From Bacillus sp. SD088 (GTDB taxonomy: Bacteria > Bacillota > Bacilli > Bacillales > Bacillaceae_C), in contig NZ_JADIJK010000024.1 of the NCBI RefSeq assembly GCF_017355205.1, positions 1 to 64,000 on the forward strand: a stretch of DNA of 64,000 nt. The letters are read 5' to 3'. Positions 39,252 through 48,607 of the stretch are shown one piece after another; within the stretch, counting starts at the first letter, position 1; each line of letters starts with the position of its first letter. Position numbers and translations under genes: made by a program. Under the pieces are notes generated by a model. That model saw nothing but the letters and a program-made list of their open reading frames with translations. It did not search any database and was not told the DNA's origin.

Positions 39252-40268
39252 TCAAAATTGCTCTGCTCTCTGTATGCATAAAAAAGGCATATCAGCTTGA
39301 AACAAATCGCCATTCTCCTGTTCGCTCAAAATTTGGCCTATCTCCAATTTTGCCAATTGTTTCTTCAAACGAGTAAGGGCTTGTCTGTAAACGGCTGCAG
39401 GCACCTTTCCCCCATGACCTCGTGAAGCAAATACATCGGTTAGCTCAGCTCTTTCTACAGGCTTTCCTTCCAAGCGATTCAGTAAAAACCGTTTTAACAT
39501 GATCGCTTGCTGAATCGTAAGTGATACTTCTTTCCTCTGAAAAATGACCGACTGTTGATCATCAGAAAAATATAAAACCAAGGTAGGCTTCTCCTCTGCT
39601 GCAACCATTAGCTTCTCACATTCTTCCTTCGAAGCACCCTTCAATCCATGCTCAGATAGAACTGTAAAGGCATGGTTTTGCAGGTAAACCTCCTGCTGAC
39701 GAATATTCTCTTGAAGAGGAGGAAGTTCCGAATGAGCCAAAAATGCCCTATCCATGTTTTCTTCCACTTTTCTTGTCATCGCCTCTGTTTCAGTTGCTAC
39801 TTTTAAAGTGCTGTTCTGTAAATAAAGCAGGACCTGATACTGCTGTTGTTTTGATAAGCTGAATGGCGAATCGACAGCTTGTTCATGACTTTTCAGGGCA
39901 TTATTAAAATGAACAGCAGCTGTAATAAAAAAGTTTTTCCTATAGGCATGCATCCCGAGACGATAGTATGCTGCTGTATTGCCCCGATCATATTTCAGCA
40001 CCTTCGTTAATGATTTTTGGTCATCAACAAGATCTCTTTTATAATATGTTTTCGTATATGCTCCAAAAAGAAGCAAATGAGCAATAAGAGCTCTTTGCAC
40101 TTCTTTTGCATCATAAGGATTTTCATCTTTTTTTTGCCGAGCAAGCCTTTGTAACAATTCTTCCTCGACTCCGATGAGCGCAGAAAGAGACACACTTTTC
40201 TCTTCATCCACAGAAACCTGAAGTTCTTCTCTTAAAGTCAATAGTTCCTCTAATGACATGTTCCGCAT
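39252..40268 (-). CDS. TPR-containing protein of unknown function
   Basis: 338 residues, soluble. The middle part has TPR-like helices (GNTAAYYRLGMHAYRKNFFITAAVHFNNAL). The C-terminal 100 residues look like a winged-helix DNA-binding region (SLTIQQAIMLKRFLLNRLEGKPVERAELTDVFASRGHGG... AAVYRQALTRLKKQL), recalling OmpR-type transcription regulators. AAGGGGATGG precedes the ATG. Monocistronic. A regulator combining TPR and wHTH is a reasonable guess, no more. Confidence 0.6.
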   Translation of the reverse strand: MRNMSLEELLTLREELQVSVDEEKSVSLSALIGVEEELLQRLARQKKDENPYDAKEVQRALIAHLLLFGAYTKTYYKRDLVDDQKSLTKVLKYDRGNTAAYYRLGMHAYRKNFFITAAVHFNNALKSHEQAVDSPFSLSKQQQYQVLLYLQNSTLKVATETEAMTRKVEENMDRAFLAHSELPPLQENIRQQEVYLQNHAFTVLSEHGLKGASKEECEKLMVAAEEKPTLVLYFSDDQQSVIFQRKEVSLTIQQAIMLKRFLLNRLEGKPVERAELTDVFASRGHGGKVPAAVYRQALTRLKKQLAKLEIGQILSEQENGDLFQADMPFLCIQRAEQF

Positions 40269-40472
40269 TTTTTTATTCCATCCCCTTCAGTTCTTCTTCT
40301 TTTATCATACTCTTTTTAGGCATATTTTTCAGTTCCATCCTATATAAAAGAACATCGATTCTTTTTTTACATAAAATAAGGATATAGAATATAAGGGACC
40401 AAATTGACAAACCTTGCTGACATCGCGGTTTTCGTATATTCTCTATTATGTCACAGGAAGGAAAGGATTCGT

Positions 40473-40949
40473 ATGTTCCCTTGGAATTTACTCCCTTTTA
40501 ACCAGAATCAAGATAAGGCTCCTCCTTTTGAAATCGGCAAAAACAATGTAGACGATTATGTGCAAAAGGTGATGTCCCAAGCCTTTTCGGCTTTCGATCA
40601 GGATGCAACGAATTCAAATGATTGGGTAGGATCGCTTCTTAAGCAGTTGCCCTCTTCCTCAGGTTCTTCGTCATCAAATGGTGTAAAGCTTTTTGAATCC
40701 TTTCAATTTATCTTTATTCATATCTCTGTTCCAGACGAAAAAACGTTAGAAAGATGGAAGGTGTACCATACAACCAATCAACTAATCATTGAGGATTCAG
40801 AAGTCGCCCAAAACACCAAAACAATCACCTTACCCGCCCTTGTGAATAAAAAGAAGACAACTGCCGTTTATAAAAATGGCATTTTAGAAGTCATTCTAGA
40901 AAAGAAGACGGATATGCAGTATACAGAAGTGGGAGTGTCAAAAGAGTAA
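40473..40949 (+). CDS. Hsp20-like spore protein (GerT/CotP type)
   Basis: 158 residues. N-terminus MFPWNLLPFNQNQDK is typical for small Hsp20-like proteins of Bacillus spores; an alpha-crystallin-like beta domain follows (FIFIHISVPDE, HTTNQLIIEDS, KTITLPALVNKKKTTAVYKNGILEVILEK). The usual C-terminal I-x-I is absent. AAGGAAAGG lies six bases before the ATG at 40473. Assignment to GerT is by general resemblance and is not certain. Confidence 0.65.
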   Translation: MFPWNLLPFNQNQDKAPPFEIGKNNVDDYVQKVMSQAFSAFDQDATNSNDWVGSLLKQLPSSSGSSSSNGVKLFESFQFIFIHISVPDEKTLERWKVYHTTNQLIIEDSEVAQNTKTITLPALVNKKKTTAVYKNGILEVILEKKTDMQYTEVGVSKE

Positions 40950-41079
40950 ATCTTAAAATTTTTCAGTTCCCCACTTCTTGCAAATTTTGGATATATACCG
41001 GACAAGCTCTCGATTCATAAATCCTTATCCCGTAAAGGACGAAATGAAATCGTTATCACAAAATATTACGAATATACCT

Positions 41080-41109
41080 TTGTTCAAGCTCATATTTTCA
41101 TGTTATAAT
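41080..41109 (+). promoter_or_regulatory. Promoter of ilvA
   Basis: -35 TTGTTC (41080-41085), 18-bp spacer, -10 TATAAT (41104-41109). No leader peptide or T-box is visible before the gene. Confidence 0.7.
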
Positions 41110-41151
41110 GTACGAATATTCTAGTTTATTAGCAAGGGAAGTGGACGGAGC

Positions 41152-42420
41152 ATGAGTGAAACGAAATTGAAAACAAATACTGTGAATGTGGAAGATATCC
41201 TCATTGCTTACCAACAATTAAAAGACGTTGTGGCACATACGCCTTTGCAAAAAAGTGAGCGTTTATCTGAGAAATATGACTGCCATGTTTACTTGAAAAG
41301 GGAAGATATGCAACATGTGCGCTCGTTCAAACTACGAGGCGCTTTTTATAAAATAAAACGAATTGAAGAAGAGGCAAAGGAAAAAGGGGTCGTGTGTGCT
41401 AGTGCCGGCAATCATGCCCAAGGAGTTGCTTTTTCTTGTTCTCATCTTGGCATTTCCGGGACCATCTTCATGCCGCAAACGACTCCAAATCAAAAGATTG
41501 ATCAGGTAAAAATGTTTGGCCGTGAATTTGTCGAAATTGTCCTTGTTGGCGATACCTTTGATGATACTTCTAAAAGTGCTTTGGAATATTCCAACAAGGA
41601 GGATAAAATTTTTATCCACCCATTTGATGACTATGATATCATCGCTGGCCAAGGAACAGTGGCGGTTGAAATCATGAATGATTTAGAAGAGCCTGTTGAT
41701 TTTGTCTTTTCCAGCATTGGTGGAGGAGGCTTAATATCTGGCTTGAGCTCCTATATTAAAAATTTATCTCCCCATACCCATATGATTGGTGTGGAGCCTG
41801 CTGGAGCAGCAAGTATGAAAGCAGCCATTAACAATAAAGGCATTATCCCACTTGCTTCCGTCGATAAGTTTGTGGACGGCGCTGCTGTTGGTTGTGTAGG
41901 GCAAAAGACCTTTGAAATCTGTAGCCAATACGTGGACGATATTATTCCTGTTCCAGAGGGTAAGGTATGTACGACAATTTTAGATCTTTATAACAAGTAT
42001 GCCATCATTGCTGAACCTGCTGGCGCCCTTCCCATCGCGGCATTGGATTTTTATAAAGAAGAAATCAAAGGAAAATCAGTCATCTGTGTCGTAAGTGGAG
42101 GCAACAACGATATCGGTCGAATGCAAGAAATCAAAGAAAAATCGTTATTATATGAAGGACTTCTTCATTACTTCATCGTCAACTTCCCACAACGAGCTGG
42201 AGCCTTACGTGAGTTTCTCGATGATGTCCTTGGTCCTGAAGATGATATTATCCATTTCGAATACACGAGGAAAAACAACAAAGAAAGTGGTCCGGGATTA
42301 GTCGGGATTGAATTAAAAAGGCCAGAGGACCATGCCGGCTTGGTAGAACGTATGCAACAAAGAGGCTTTCCATATACAGAAGTGAATGAAGATAGTACGC
42401 TATTCAATCTTCTTATTTAA
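41152..42420 (+). CDS. ilvA: Threonine ammonia-lyase (threonine dehydratase)
   Basis: 422-residue PLP enzyme making 2-oxobutanoate from threonine, first step of isoleucine synthesis. PLP lysine K60 in VRSFKLRGAF; ASAGNHAQGVAFS; glycine-rich phosphate loop SSIGGGGLISG; C-terminal ACT-like domain from about 335 (YFIVNFPQRAGALREFL) for isoleucine feedback. GGGAAGTGGA precedes the ATG. Monocistronic with a clean terminator. Confidence 0.95.
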   Translation: MSETKLKTNTVNVEDILIAYQQLKDVVAHTPLQKSERLSEKYDCHVYLKREDMQHVRSFKLRGAFYKIKRIEEEAKEKGVVCASAGNHAQGVAFSCSHLGISGTIFMPQTTPNQKIDQVKMFGREFVEIVLVGDTFDDTSKSALEYSNKEDKIFIHPFDDYDIIAGQGTVAVEIMNDLEEPVDFVFSSIGGGGLISGLSSYIKNLSPHTHMIGVEPAGAASMKAAINNKGIIPLASVDKFVDGAAVGCVGQKTFEICSQYVDDIIPVPEGKVCTTILDLYNKYAIIAEPAGALPIAALDFYKEEIKGKSVICVVSGGNNDIGRMQEIKEKSLLYEGLLHYFIVNFPQRAGALREFLDDVLGPEDDIIHFEYTRKNNKESGPGLVGIELKRPEDHAGLVERMQQRGFPYTEVNEDSTLFNLLI

Positions 42421-42424
42421 TTCA

Positions 42425-42455
42425 AAACTTGGGGCGTTTGGCCTCAAGTTTTTTG
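42425..42455 (+). terminator. Terminator of ilvA
   Basis: AACTTGGGGC-gttt-GGCCTCAAGTT followed by TTTTGG, five bases past the stop. Confidence 0.88.
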
Positions 42456-42544
42456 GTGTACGTAAAATTGCATCGCAATTGCGTGACATCGTCTATCGAC
42501 TAGAGGTACGATGAACCTACCTAAAATGCAAAGAGGGATCTATC

Positions 42545-43612
42545 TTGAAAAAAATCTATAGTGACATTATTCAATATCGAGGGACTCATTATGACTTTGG
42601 TGTTCTACAAGGAGAAAAAATAAAGGGCTCTCTCACAATCAAAAACCGGGAACAACAATGGAAAGTTCGAAAACCTCGCTTTACTATAAATGTGGAAGAA
42701 GTCAAGCAAGCGATTCTTCCTTTTGCACCAGGAGTTTGGGAGGAATTATTGGGGTTGCATGCGGCGTTGGAATGGCCAATGGAACGTGTTCTGGCTGAGT
42801 TTGGCGGCTATCGTTTGGATTATGTAAAATCAGGGTGTTCCATTTTAACAGGCGAGAACTATCTCATTCGTAATTATGATTATCACCCTAAAACATATGA
42901 AGGCCGTTATACAGTATTCCAACCATCGGATCAAGGCTATGCGATAATTGGCCCCAGTCAAAGAGTGACCGGACGCATGGATGGGATGAACGAAAAAGGA
43001 CTAGCCATGGGCTATAATTTTATGAATCGGAAAAAGCCGGCAGATGGATTCATATGTTGTATGATCGGGAGACTGATTTTAGAATCGTGTGCCTCCGTGG
43101 AAGAGGCTGTTGATCTATTAAAAGAAATCCCCCATCGTCATTCCTTCAGCTATACCGTATTTGATATAAGTGGGGAAACCTATATCGTGGAAGCGACGCC
43201 TCGACGGATTGAAGTTCGCCAGGCTAAAATGTGTACCAATCATTTTGAGATTCTAACAGACGAAAATCGCCATCATCTTGTCGATTCTAAACGGCGATTA
43301 GAAGCGATGAACACGAAGTATGCAGCACTTTCTGACGCAGAGTCTGCTTTCCGTTTTATGAATGATCGCAACCAAGGTGTTTTTTCCGAATTATATAGTA
43401 GCTGGGCTGGAACGATCCACACTTCCGGTTATTTGCCTCGAGAAATGAAAGCATGGATCGCCTTAGGCGGAGATCAAGATCCGATTGAGTTTGACTTTTC
43501 TAAGTGGCTAAACGGAGAAGATCTTACTTTGGAAAAATTAACAGGTGAAGTCGACACCGATATCCCATTCGTTCATATGGACGAAGGAGCGCACTGGTCA
43601 CGGAAGAGATAA
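42545..43612 (+). CDS. C45-type Ntn hydrolase (acyltransferase/linear amide hydrolase-like)
   Basis: 355 residues. An N-terminal part of 97 residues precedes C98 in KSGCSILTGENYLIRNYDYHP, the arrangement of self-processing Ntn hydrolases related to isopenicillin-N acyltransferase and choloylglycine hydrolase. Further motifs: GRMDGMNEKGLAMGYNF, YIVEATPRRIEVR. The substrate is likely an N-acyl compound or beta-lactam-like amide (family inference). TTG start at 42545, with GAGG eight bases upstream. Its TAA is part of GATAAA and an R1 element begins two bases later. Confidence 0.75.
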   Translation: MKKIYSDIIQYRGTHYDFGVLQGEKIKGSLTIKNREQQWKVRKPRFTINVEEVKQAILPFAPGVWEELLGLHAALEWPMERVLAEFGGYRLDYVKSGCSILTGENYLIRNYDYHPKTYEGRYTVFQPSDQGYAIIGPSQRVTGRMDGMNEKGLAMGYNFMNRKKPADGFICCMIGRLILESCASVEEAVDLLKEIPHRHSFSYTVFDISGETYIVEATPRRIEVRQAKMCTNHFEILTDENRHHLVDSKRRLEAMNTKYAALSDAESAFRFMNDRNQGVFSELYSSWAGTIHTSGYLPREMKAWIALGGDQDPIEFDFSKWLNGEDLTLEKLTGEVDTDIPFVHMDEGAHWSRKR

Positions 43613-43613
43613 A

Positions 43614-43887
43614 GTGAAACTTCATTTAGTGGGGGTTTTTTTCATCCCCCACTGAATGTTAAGGATCAAAGGCTAAATTCGCAACATCCTGTTGGCAGGC
43701 TTAAAGCACGACATCCTGTCGTTTCGCCCGCACTAGTACGTCCTGTACGTCGCAACGCCTTTGTGACCTGCGTCCTGCAGGCCCGAACCAATCGGGTATT
43801 TACTGGCAGTTATCCCCCACTTAGAATTTTCGTTTTCACCTCGAATTCTTGAAGTGGGGGTCTTACTGCCAGTTAATTCGGGATAAA
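43614..43887. repeat. R1 element, copy c
   Basis: 274 bp, left flank GATAAA (43608-43613) including the stop codon of the upstream gene, right end GATAAA (43882-43887). Same two hairpins and middle part as copies a and b. Confidence 0.9.
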
Positions 43888-43919
43888 TTTTAATGCAGGG
43901 ATTTTTCGCTATGCGGGAG

Positions 43920-43956
43920 TAAAAAGACTAATTGCAGGGTGCAATTAGTCTTTTTA
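43920..43956. terminator. Terminator after yknZ
   Basis: AAAAAGACTAATTGCA / TGCAATTAGTCTTTTT, 16-bp perfect stem, 3-base loop. Works on both strands. Confidence 0.92.
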
Positions 43957-43959
43957 CAT

Positions 43960-45174
43960 TTATTCATATCTTAGTGCGTCAATCGGGCTTAATTTGGATG
44001 CTTTGTTGGCTGGTAAGATGCCAAAGACGATGCCAATGAAGGCGGAGAACCCAACACCGATGATGACGACGATTGGACTGACCATAGCATTGATTGGGGA
44101 CAATAATGTAATTAAACCTGTCCCCGCACTCGCCAAGCCGATTCCGATCAATCCACCTAATGAAGTGAGAGTGATCGATTCAATTAAAAACTGAAATAAA
44201 ATCTTTCCTCTTGTCGCTCCCAACGCCTTGCGCAGACCAATTTCTCTTGTCCGCTCCGTTACGGAGACGAGCATAATATTCATTACGCCAATTCCGCCAA
44301 CCAATAGCGAAATGCCGGCAATACTGCCAATAAAGATCGTCATAATTAAAATTACCTGATTAAATTCGTCCTCATACTCTGACATATCATAGGTGTTATA
44401 TTGTCCTTGTTCAAGCCCTTTGCTTTCCGTTAAGGTCTCAGCTGCTAATCTCCCTGCCTCACCCATTACTTCTGGGCTTTCGGCAATAACAGAGAGACTT
44501 TCGATCTCATTACTCCCAAACATTGTAGAAACCACCGCACGCGGCATTAACATTTCTCCAGCTTCATTCCATTGAAATTGCTCAGGTATGGGTGATTTAT
44601 AGACACCAATAATTTTAAACGGATTTCCATCTAGATCAATAATTTCTCCAATCGGATTTTCATTCTCTTTGAAAAAATTCTTCCTGGCGGCTTTATCGAT
44701 CATCACCACTCGATTCATGCCATCATTGTCTCGAGCATTGATTGGTCTCCCTTCCAAGATTTCAATACTTTGTGCTCGGAAGTATTCTGGACCAACACCG
44801 GTAATTTCTGGGCTCCCTGTCTTATCATTATAACTAAGTGTACCCCCTGCATAGTTGGTCCCAATTGCCGCTTTGACGCCCGGAACTGCCTGAAGAACTT
44901 CTAAATCTTCAGCGAATAATTCAGGCTCTTGCCATGACCATTCCCCACTTACCTCTTCCTCTTCTGTTGGAACATATTCATACCATAACTCAATAACATT
45001 TTCATCGACGGCAAATAATTCATCTGTCAAATTATCTTGCGCTCCTTGACCAAGCGCCACAATCGTAATGACGGCAGCCACGCCAATAATAATCCCAAGC
45101 ATCGTTAATAAAGCACGGACTTTATGATTCCAGATCGAAGAAAAGGCAATCTTGAAGCTTTCTAAAAAATTCAT
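43960..45174 (-). CDS. yknZ: MacB-type ABC transporter permease (YknZ-like)
   Basis: 404 residues. One N-terminal membrane helix (about 18-38), a large extracellular domain to about 275, then three C-terminal helices with the FtsX/MacB signature (GVMNIMLVSVTERTREIGLRKALGATR). It acts with YknY (ATPase) and YknX (adaptor). In B. subtilis YknWXYZ protects against the SdpC toxin. The first four bases overlap the yknY stop. Confidence 0.9.
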   Translation of the reverse strand: MNFLESFKIAFSSIWNHKVRALLTMLGIIIGVAAVITIVALGQGAQDNLTDELFAVDENVIELWYEYVPTEEEEVSGEWSWQEPELFAEDLEVLQAVPGVKAAIGTNYAGGTLSYNDKTGSPEITGVGPEYFRAQSIEILEGRPINARDNDGMNRVVMIDKAARKNFFKENENPIGEIIDLDGNPFKIIGVYKSPIPEQFQWNEAGEMLMPRAVVSTMFGSNEIESLSVIAESPEVMGEAGRLAAETLTESKGLEQGQYNTYDMSEYEDEFNQVILIMTIFIGSIAGISLLVGGIGVMNIMLVSVTERTREIGLRKALGATRGKILFQFLIESITLTSLGGLIGIGLASAGTGLITLLSPINAMVSPIVVIIGVGFSAFIGIVFGILPANKASKLSPIDALRYE

Positions 45175-45851
45175 GATGTCATCCTCCGATCATCCGTAAT
45201 CAGGCCATCCCTTAACGTAATGACCCGATTGGCATATGCCGCCACCTCTTCTTCATGGGTAACAAGGATCACGGTCTTACCTTCTTGATTCAATTGCACA
45301 AAAAGCTCCATAATCTGCTTACTTGTTTTAGAATCGAGAGCACCTGTTGGTTCATCTGCCATAATCACGGATGGGTTATTGACTAGGGCTCGAGCAATCG
45401 CTACCCTTTGTTTTTGTCCACCTGATAATTCGTTTGGCAAATGTTTTACACGATCGCCAAGTCCGACTTTTTCTAACATTTGCTGTGCTCTTTCCTTACG
45501 CTCCCGTTTTGAAACACCAGCATACACTAGCGGTGTTTCCACATTTTTCATCGCATTAAGGCGCGGAAGCAGAAAAAACTGTTGAAATACAAAGCCGATA
45601 TGACGATTACGTAATGCAGCTAATTGTTTTTCCCGAAAGGCGCTAATTTTTTCATTGTTTAATTGATAATCCCCCGCTGTAGGGTAATCAAGGAAACCAA
45701 TAATGTTCATTAACGTGGATTTCCCCGAACCGGATGGACCCATAATCGCAACAAATTCACCATCTTCAATCGAAAGATCAATCCCATGCAGGACAGGTAC
45801 TTTCAAAGAACCATTCCCATATACCTTTGTAATCTTACTCAACTTCATCAT
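45171..45851 (-). CDS. yknY: ABC transporter ATP-binding protein (YknY-like)
   Basis: 226-residue MacB/LolD-type ATPase. Walker [10 protein letters not shown], signature [15 protein letters not shown], Walker [13 protein letters not shown], switch LVTHEE. The gene overlaps the 3' end of yknX by about 17 bases and the 5' end of yknZ by four, so all three are translated as a unit. Confidence 0.93.
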   Translation of the reverse strand: MMKLSKITKVYGNGSLKVPVLHGIDLSIEDGEFVAIMGPSGSGKSTLMNIIGFLDYPTAGDYQLNNEKISAFREKQLAALRNRHIGFVFQQFFLLPRLNAMKNVETPLVYAGVSKRERKERAQQMLEKVGLGDRVKHLPNELSGGQKQRVAIARALVNNPSVIMADEPTGALDSKTSKQIMELFVQLNQEGKTVILVTHEEEVAAYANRVITLRDGLITDDRRMTS

Positions 45852-47097
45852 AGGATGTCACTTCCATTCCATCGTACAATCCAGGATCTGGGGAGGTCAC
45901 AACCAATTCACCCTTTGTCACACCTTCCGTGATCTCAATGAATTCATCATTCATTTTTCCTGTCTCGATTTCGCGGCGTTGTAGCACTCCATCCACTAGA
46001 ACATAAATGACTTCAAGCATTTCTCCGCTACTTTCCTCGCCCTCTTCCATTGCTTCCTCTTCCACTATCGCCATATGAGGAACGGCTAAAGATTTTTCCC
46101 CGCCACCCATTTCAACTTCTAACGACACGTGAAAGCCTTGGCGCAGTTCAGATGTATCATCTTTAATTGCGACTTTAAACGGATAGGTCGTAACGTCTCC
46201 GCCACCGCCCATATCATAATCTTCTGCTCCACCGCCATCGTCTGACGGAAATTGGGAGACAGATTCAACGACACCCTTCCATTCACGATCTTTAAACACT
46301 TTTGGACGAATGATCACTGCTTGGTCTTTTTCGATCTTCACTGCGTCAAATTCATTCATCGTCCCAATGACTTTGTAAGGATCGCTAGAAATAATATGAA
46401 CGACAGGCTCATTGGCCCCTTCTTCCGTCTTTTCAATATTTTCGTTTATTTTTACAACAATGCCATCGATTTTACTTACTACGGTCATCTCTTTGATTTG
46501 TGCATCAAGTTCATTAATCGTTTCTTGTGCCGTTTCAATCTCTTCTTTTGTGCCTTCATGATCCATCTCGGCTTGGACTCTTTCATTTTGCAGTTGATTA
46601 ACATCATCTTGCGTCACAATCTCTTCCATTACTTCCGCTTCTGGATCTACTTTTCGACCAACCTTTTGCTTTGCATCTCTAATTTTCTTATCTAATTCTG
46701 CCATTTGATTGATCTCGATTTGTGATCTTCTCTTGATTAAATCTCGATCACGAACCGCTTTATCAAATTCACGTTTTAATTTAGAAGAATCATAGAGAAA
46801 TAGCGGATCTCCGGCTTTCACCTTTTTATTTTCTTCTACCTTAAATTCCTGAATTTCACCATTCTCGGGTTCTAAATATATCTTTTGTTCACTTTCAGGA
46901 ACAATTTTTCCGGTAACTAAAATACTTTCCGTTAATTCTTGTTCACTCGCTTTTTGTACGGTTAAAGACACATCTTCCATGTCCTCTACCCCATCAACCA
47001 TTTTTGCCCCAATGTTCATCACAAAAGCGGCTCCGCCCCCCAAGATGATCAAAACCCCAACGATAATACTAATCCAAATCCATACCTTCTTTTTCAA
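45835..47097 (-). CDS. yknX: HlyD/MacA-type membrane fusion protein (YknX-like)
   Basis: 420 residues. N-terminal signal anchor (5-28), lipoyl/barrel-sandwich halves around a long coiled-coil hairpin (residues about 105-205), then a beta-barrel and a C-terminal domain. An acidic-glycine stretch (DDGGGAEDYDMGGGGD) is inserted near residue 290. Links the permease to the outside. B. subtilis has YknW upstream; none is seen here. Starts at ATG 47097 after AAGGGGGATC. Confidence 0.88.
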   Translation of the reverse strand: MKKKVWIWISIIVGVLIILGGGAAFVMNIGAKMVDGVEDMEDVSLTVQKASEQELTESILVTGKIVPESEQKIYLEPENGEIQEFKVEENKKVKAGDPLFLYDSSKLKREFDKAVRDRDLIKRRSQIEINQMAELDKKIRDAKQKVGRKVDPEAEVMEEIVTQDDVNQLQNERVQAEMDHEGTKEEIETAQETINELDAQIKEMTVVSKIDGIVVKINENIEKTEEGANEPVVHIISSDPYKVIGTMNEFDAVKIEKDQAVIIRPKVFKDREWKGVVESVSQFPSDDGGGAEDYDMGGGGDVTTYPFKVAIKDDTSELRQGFHVSLEVEMGGGEKSLAVPHMAIVEEEAMEEGEESSGEMLEVIYVLVDGVLQRREIETGKMNDEFIEITEGVTKGELVVTSPDPGLYDGMEVTSYDEVE

Positions 47098-47155
47098 AAC
47101 AGATCCCCCTTAGATTCTCCCTATTAAAAATACATATTTTAGCTCTATATACTAT

Positions 47156-47183
47156 AACGTAAAAAATGACAGAAAAGTTTCCC
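47156..47183 (-). promoter_or_regulatory. ECF-type promoter candidate before yknX
   Basis: Minus strand GGGAAAC (47177-47183), 17 bases, CGTT (47156-47159), then TATAG. It resembles sigma-W-type promoters (TGAAAC-N16-CGTA), and yknWXYZ is sigma-W-dependent in B. subtilis. Confidence 0.5.
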
Positions 47184-47378
47184 TTTTATTAAATATATTT
47201 ACAAAAGATGACATTCTTCTAACATTATTGACGTCAACCAGGATTGTACTCCTACAAAATATCGGTAAATTATTTATTTTATTCAAATATAATAGATTGA
47301 GATAACCTACTTGGAACGTAAACCTTACCATTACCTTAATTTCCAGCGGCATTTGTTCAACTTCTGGTAAGCTAGATA

Positions 47379-47592
47379 AGAAAAGCGCAAGCGCCTTGCT
47401 CTAGGAAGAAAGGCTAAATTCGCGCCGTCCTGGCGCAACACCTTTCTGACCAACATCCTGTTGGCCTGAGATAAAGGATACACGGCGTAGAATGAGCCGA
47501 TGTTGACTTATCGTAGGAAGAAGCTGAAAGTTTGCTAGTCGCTAGGCGCTGGAGCTGGATGTCGACCGGGATATAAGCTAGTTATCCACAAG
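47379..47592. repeat. R3 repeat, copy C, with DnaA box
   Basis: GAAAAGCGCAAGCGCC left end, GGCGCTGGAGCTGGATGTCG near the right, tail with perfect DnaA box TTATCCACA (47582-47590). Contains mini-hairpins GCGCCGTCCTGGCGC and CCAACATCCTGTTGG. The spacer 47184-47378 holds no gene. Confidence 0.82.
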
Positions 47593-47623
47593 CAACAATT
47601 TTATAGTACGCTAGCAATAAAAA

Positions 47624-47651
47624 AAGGCAGCCTCCTTTTAGAGACTACCTT
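47624..47651 (-). terminator. Terminator of yidC2
   Basis: Minus strand AAGGTAGTCTC / GGAGGCTGCCTT stem with G-U pairs, followed by TTTTTATT. Confidence 0.85.
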
Positions 47652-47661
47652 TTGATAAACT

Positions 47662-48450
47662 TTATTTCTTAACATCAGTCGATTTACTGTTTTCCTCTAC
47701 CTTTTCAGGATGTTGTGTATAGAATTTCCGACCGAGCCATGTTTGGAAAATCATAAAAATACCACCAACCACCCAATAGAGTGGTAAGGCTGCAGGTGCT
47801 GAAAAAGAAATAAACATGATCATAATCGGTGAAATATAAGCAAACATTTGCATCTGCTTTTTCTGTGCTTCTGGAACTGTCGCCATCGACACTTTCGCTT
47901 GAACAAAATAAACAAGTCCTGCAATTAACATCATGATTCGATCTGGGCTTCCTAGATCAAACCAGAGGAAGGAGTGATTCGCAATATCTTCTGAGCTCCG
48001 AATAGCCCAATACAGCCCCATCAAAATAGGCATTTGAATGATCATAGGCAGACAACCTACACCAAGCGGATTGACATTATGCTTCGTATAAAGTCCCATC
48101 ATTTCTTGTTGAATTTTCTTCTGCTCTTCTGGGTCTTTTGTTGCTTTTAATCGTTTTTGAATCTCATCCATTTCTGGTTTAATTATATCCATTTTCACCT
48201 TCATTTCTTGCTGTTTCTTATACGTATTTAACATAAATGGCAGCAAGACCAAACGGATAATTAACGTAATAGCAATGACCGCTAGTCCAAATTCTCCCCA
48301 GAGGGCAGAACCAATTTCATGAATTCCCCAAGCAAGTGGGCGGACAAATGTATTATAAAAAAAGCCTGTTTCGTTTTCTACTCCTGAACAACCACCAAGC
48401 ATTAAAGTGGCGATCACAAGCAAAGAAAGTAAAATTGTATTTTTTTTCAA
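47662..48450 (-). CDS. yidC2: Membrane protein insertase YidC2 (YqjG-type)
   Basis: 262-residue YidC/Oxa1/Alb3 insertase that inserts and folds membrane proteins. Lipoprotein signal with lipobox LGGCSG (Cys near 21), then five membrane segments; LIIRLVLLPF, a cytoplasmic coiled loop (KKQQEMKVKMDIIKPEMDEIQ), PMIIQMPILMGLYWAI and LPLYWVVGGIFMIFQT. TTG start at 48450 with AGAAGGGTGA 8-9 bases upstream. That SD can be fully paired with the end of the ORF upstream (48593), as in the B. subtilis mifM-yidC2 (yqjG) pair. Confidence 0.92.
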   Translation of the reverse strand: MKKNTILLSLLVIATLMLGGCSGVENETGFFYNTFVRPLAWGIHEIGSALWGEFGLAVIAITLIIRLVLLPFMLNTYKKQQEMKVKMDIIKPEMDEIQKRLKATKDPEEQKKIQQEMMGLYTKHNVNPLGVGCLPMIIQMPILMGLYWAIRSSEDIANHSFLWFDLGSPDRIMMLIAGLVYFVQAKVSMATVPEAQKKQMQMFAYISPIMIMFISFSAPAALPLYWVVGGIFMIFQTWLGRKFYTQHPEKVEENSKSTDVKK

Positions 48451-48458
48451 TTCGAGTT

Positions 48459-48607
48459 CACCCTTCTATTTTAGGCCAACAGGACGTTGGTCAAAACGGC
48501 GTTGCCACAGGAAGTGACGCCTTTAGCCGTTTATCCTTAGTTCATCCATTTGACCCTTACTTATTGAACAAACATTTTATGATGTTTACCCTCTAAATAG
48601 AAAAGTG
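48459..48607 (-). promoter_or_regulatory. mRNA helix hiding the yidC2 ribosome binding site
   Basis: In the mRNA, CACUUUUCUAUUU (48607-48595, last codons and stop of the leader ORF) pairs with AAAUAGAAGGGUG (48471-48459, the yidC2 SD) over 13 consecutive pairs with two G-U. The loop of about 120 bases holds two further hairpins, one being CCAACGTCCTGTTGG. Confidence 0.8.

Noticed and set aside
40949-41100. CodY box or T-box leader before ilvA
   Set aside because: AATTTTTCAG near 40960 is only a weak match to the CodY motif, and no T-box or leader peptide structure is visible.
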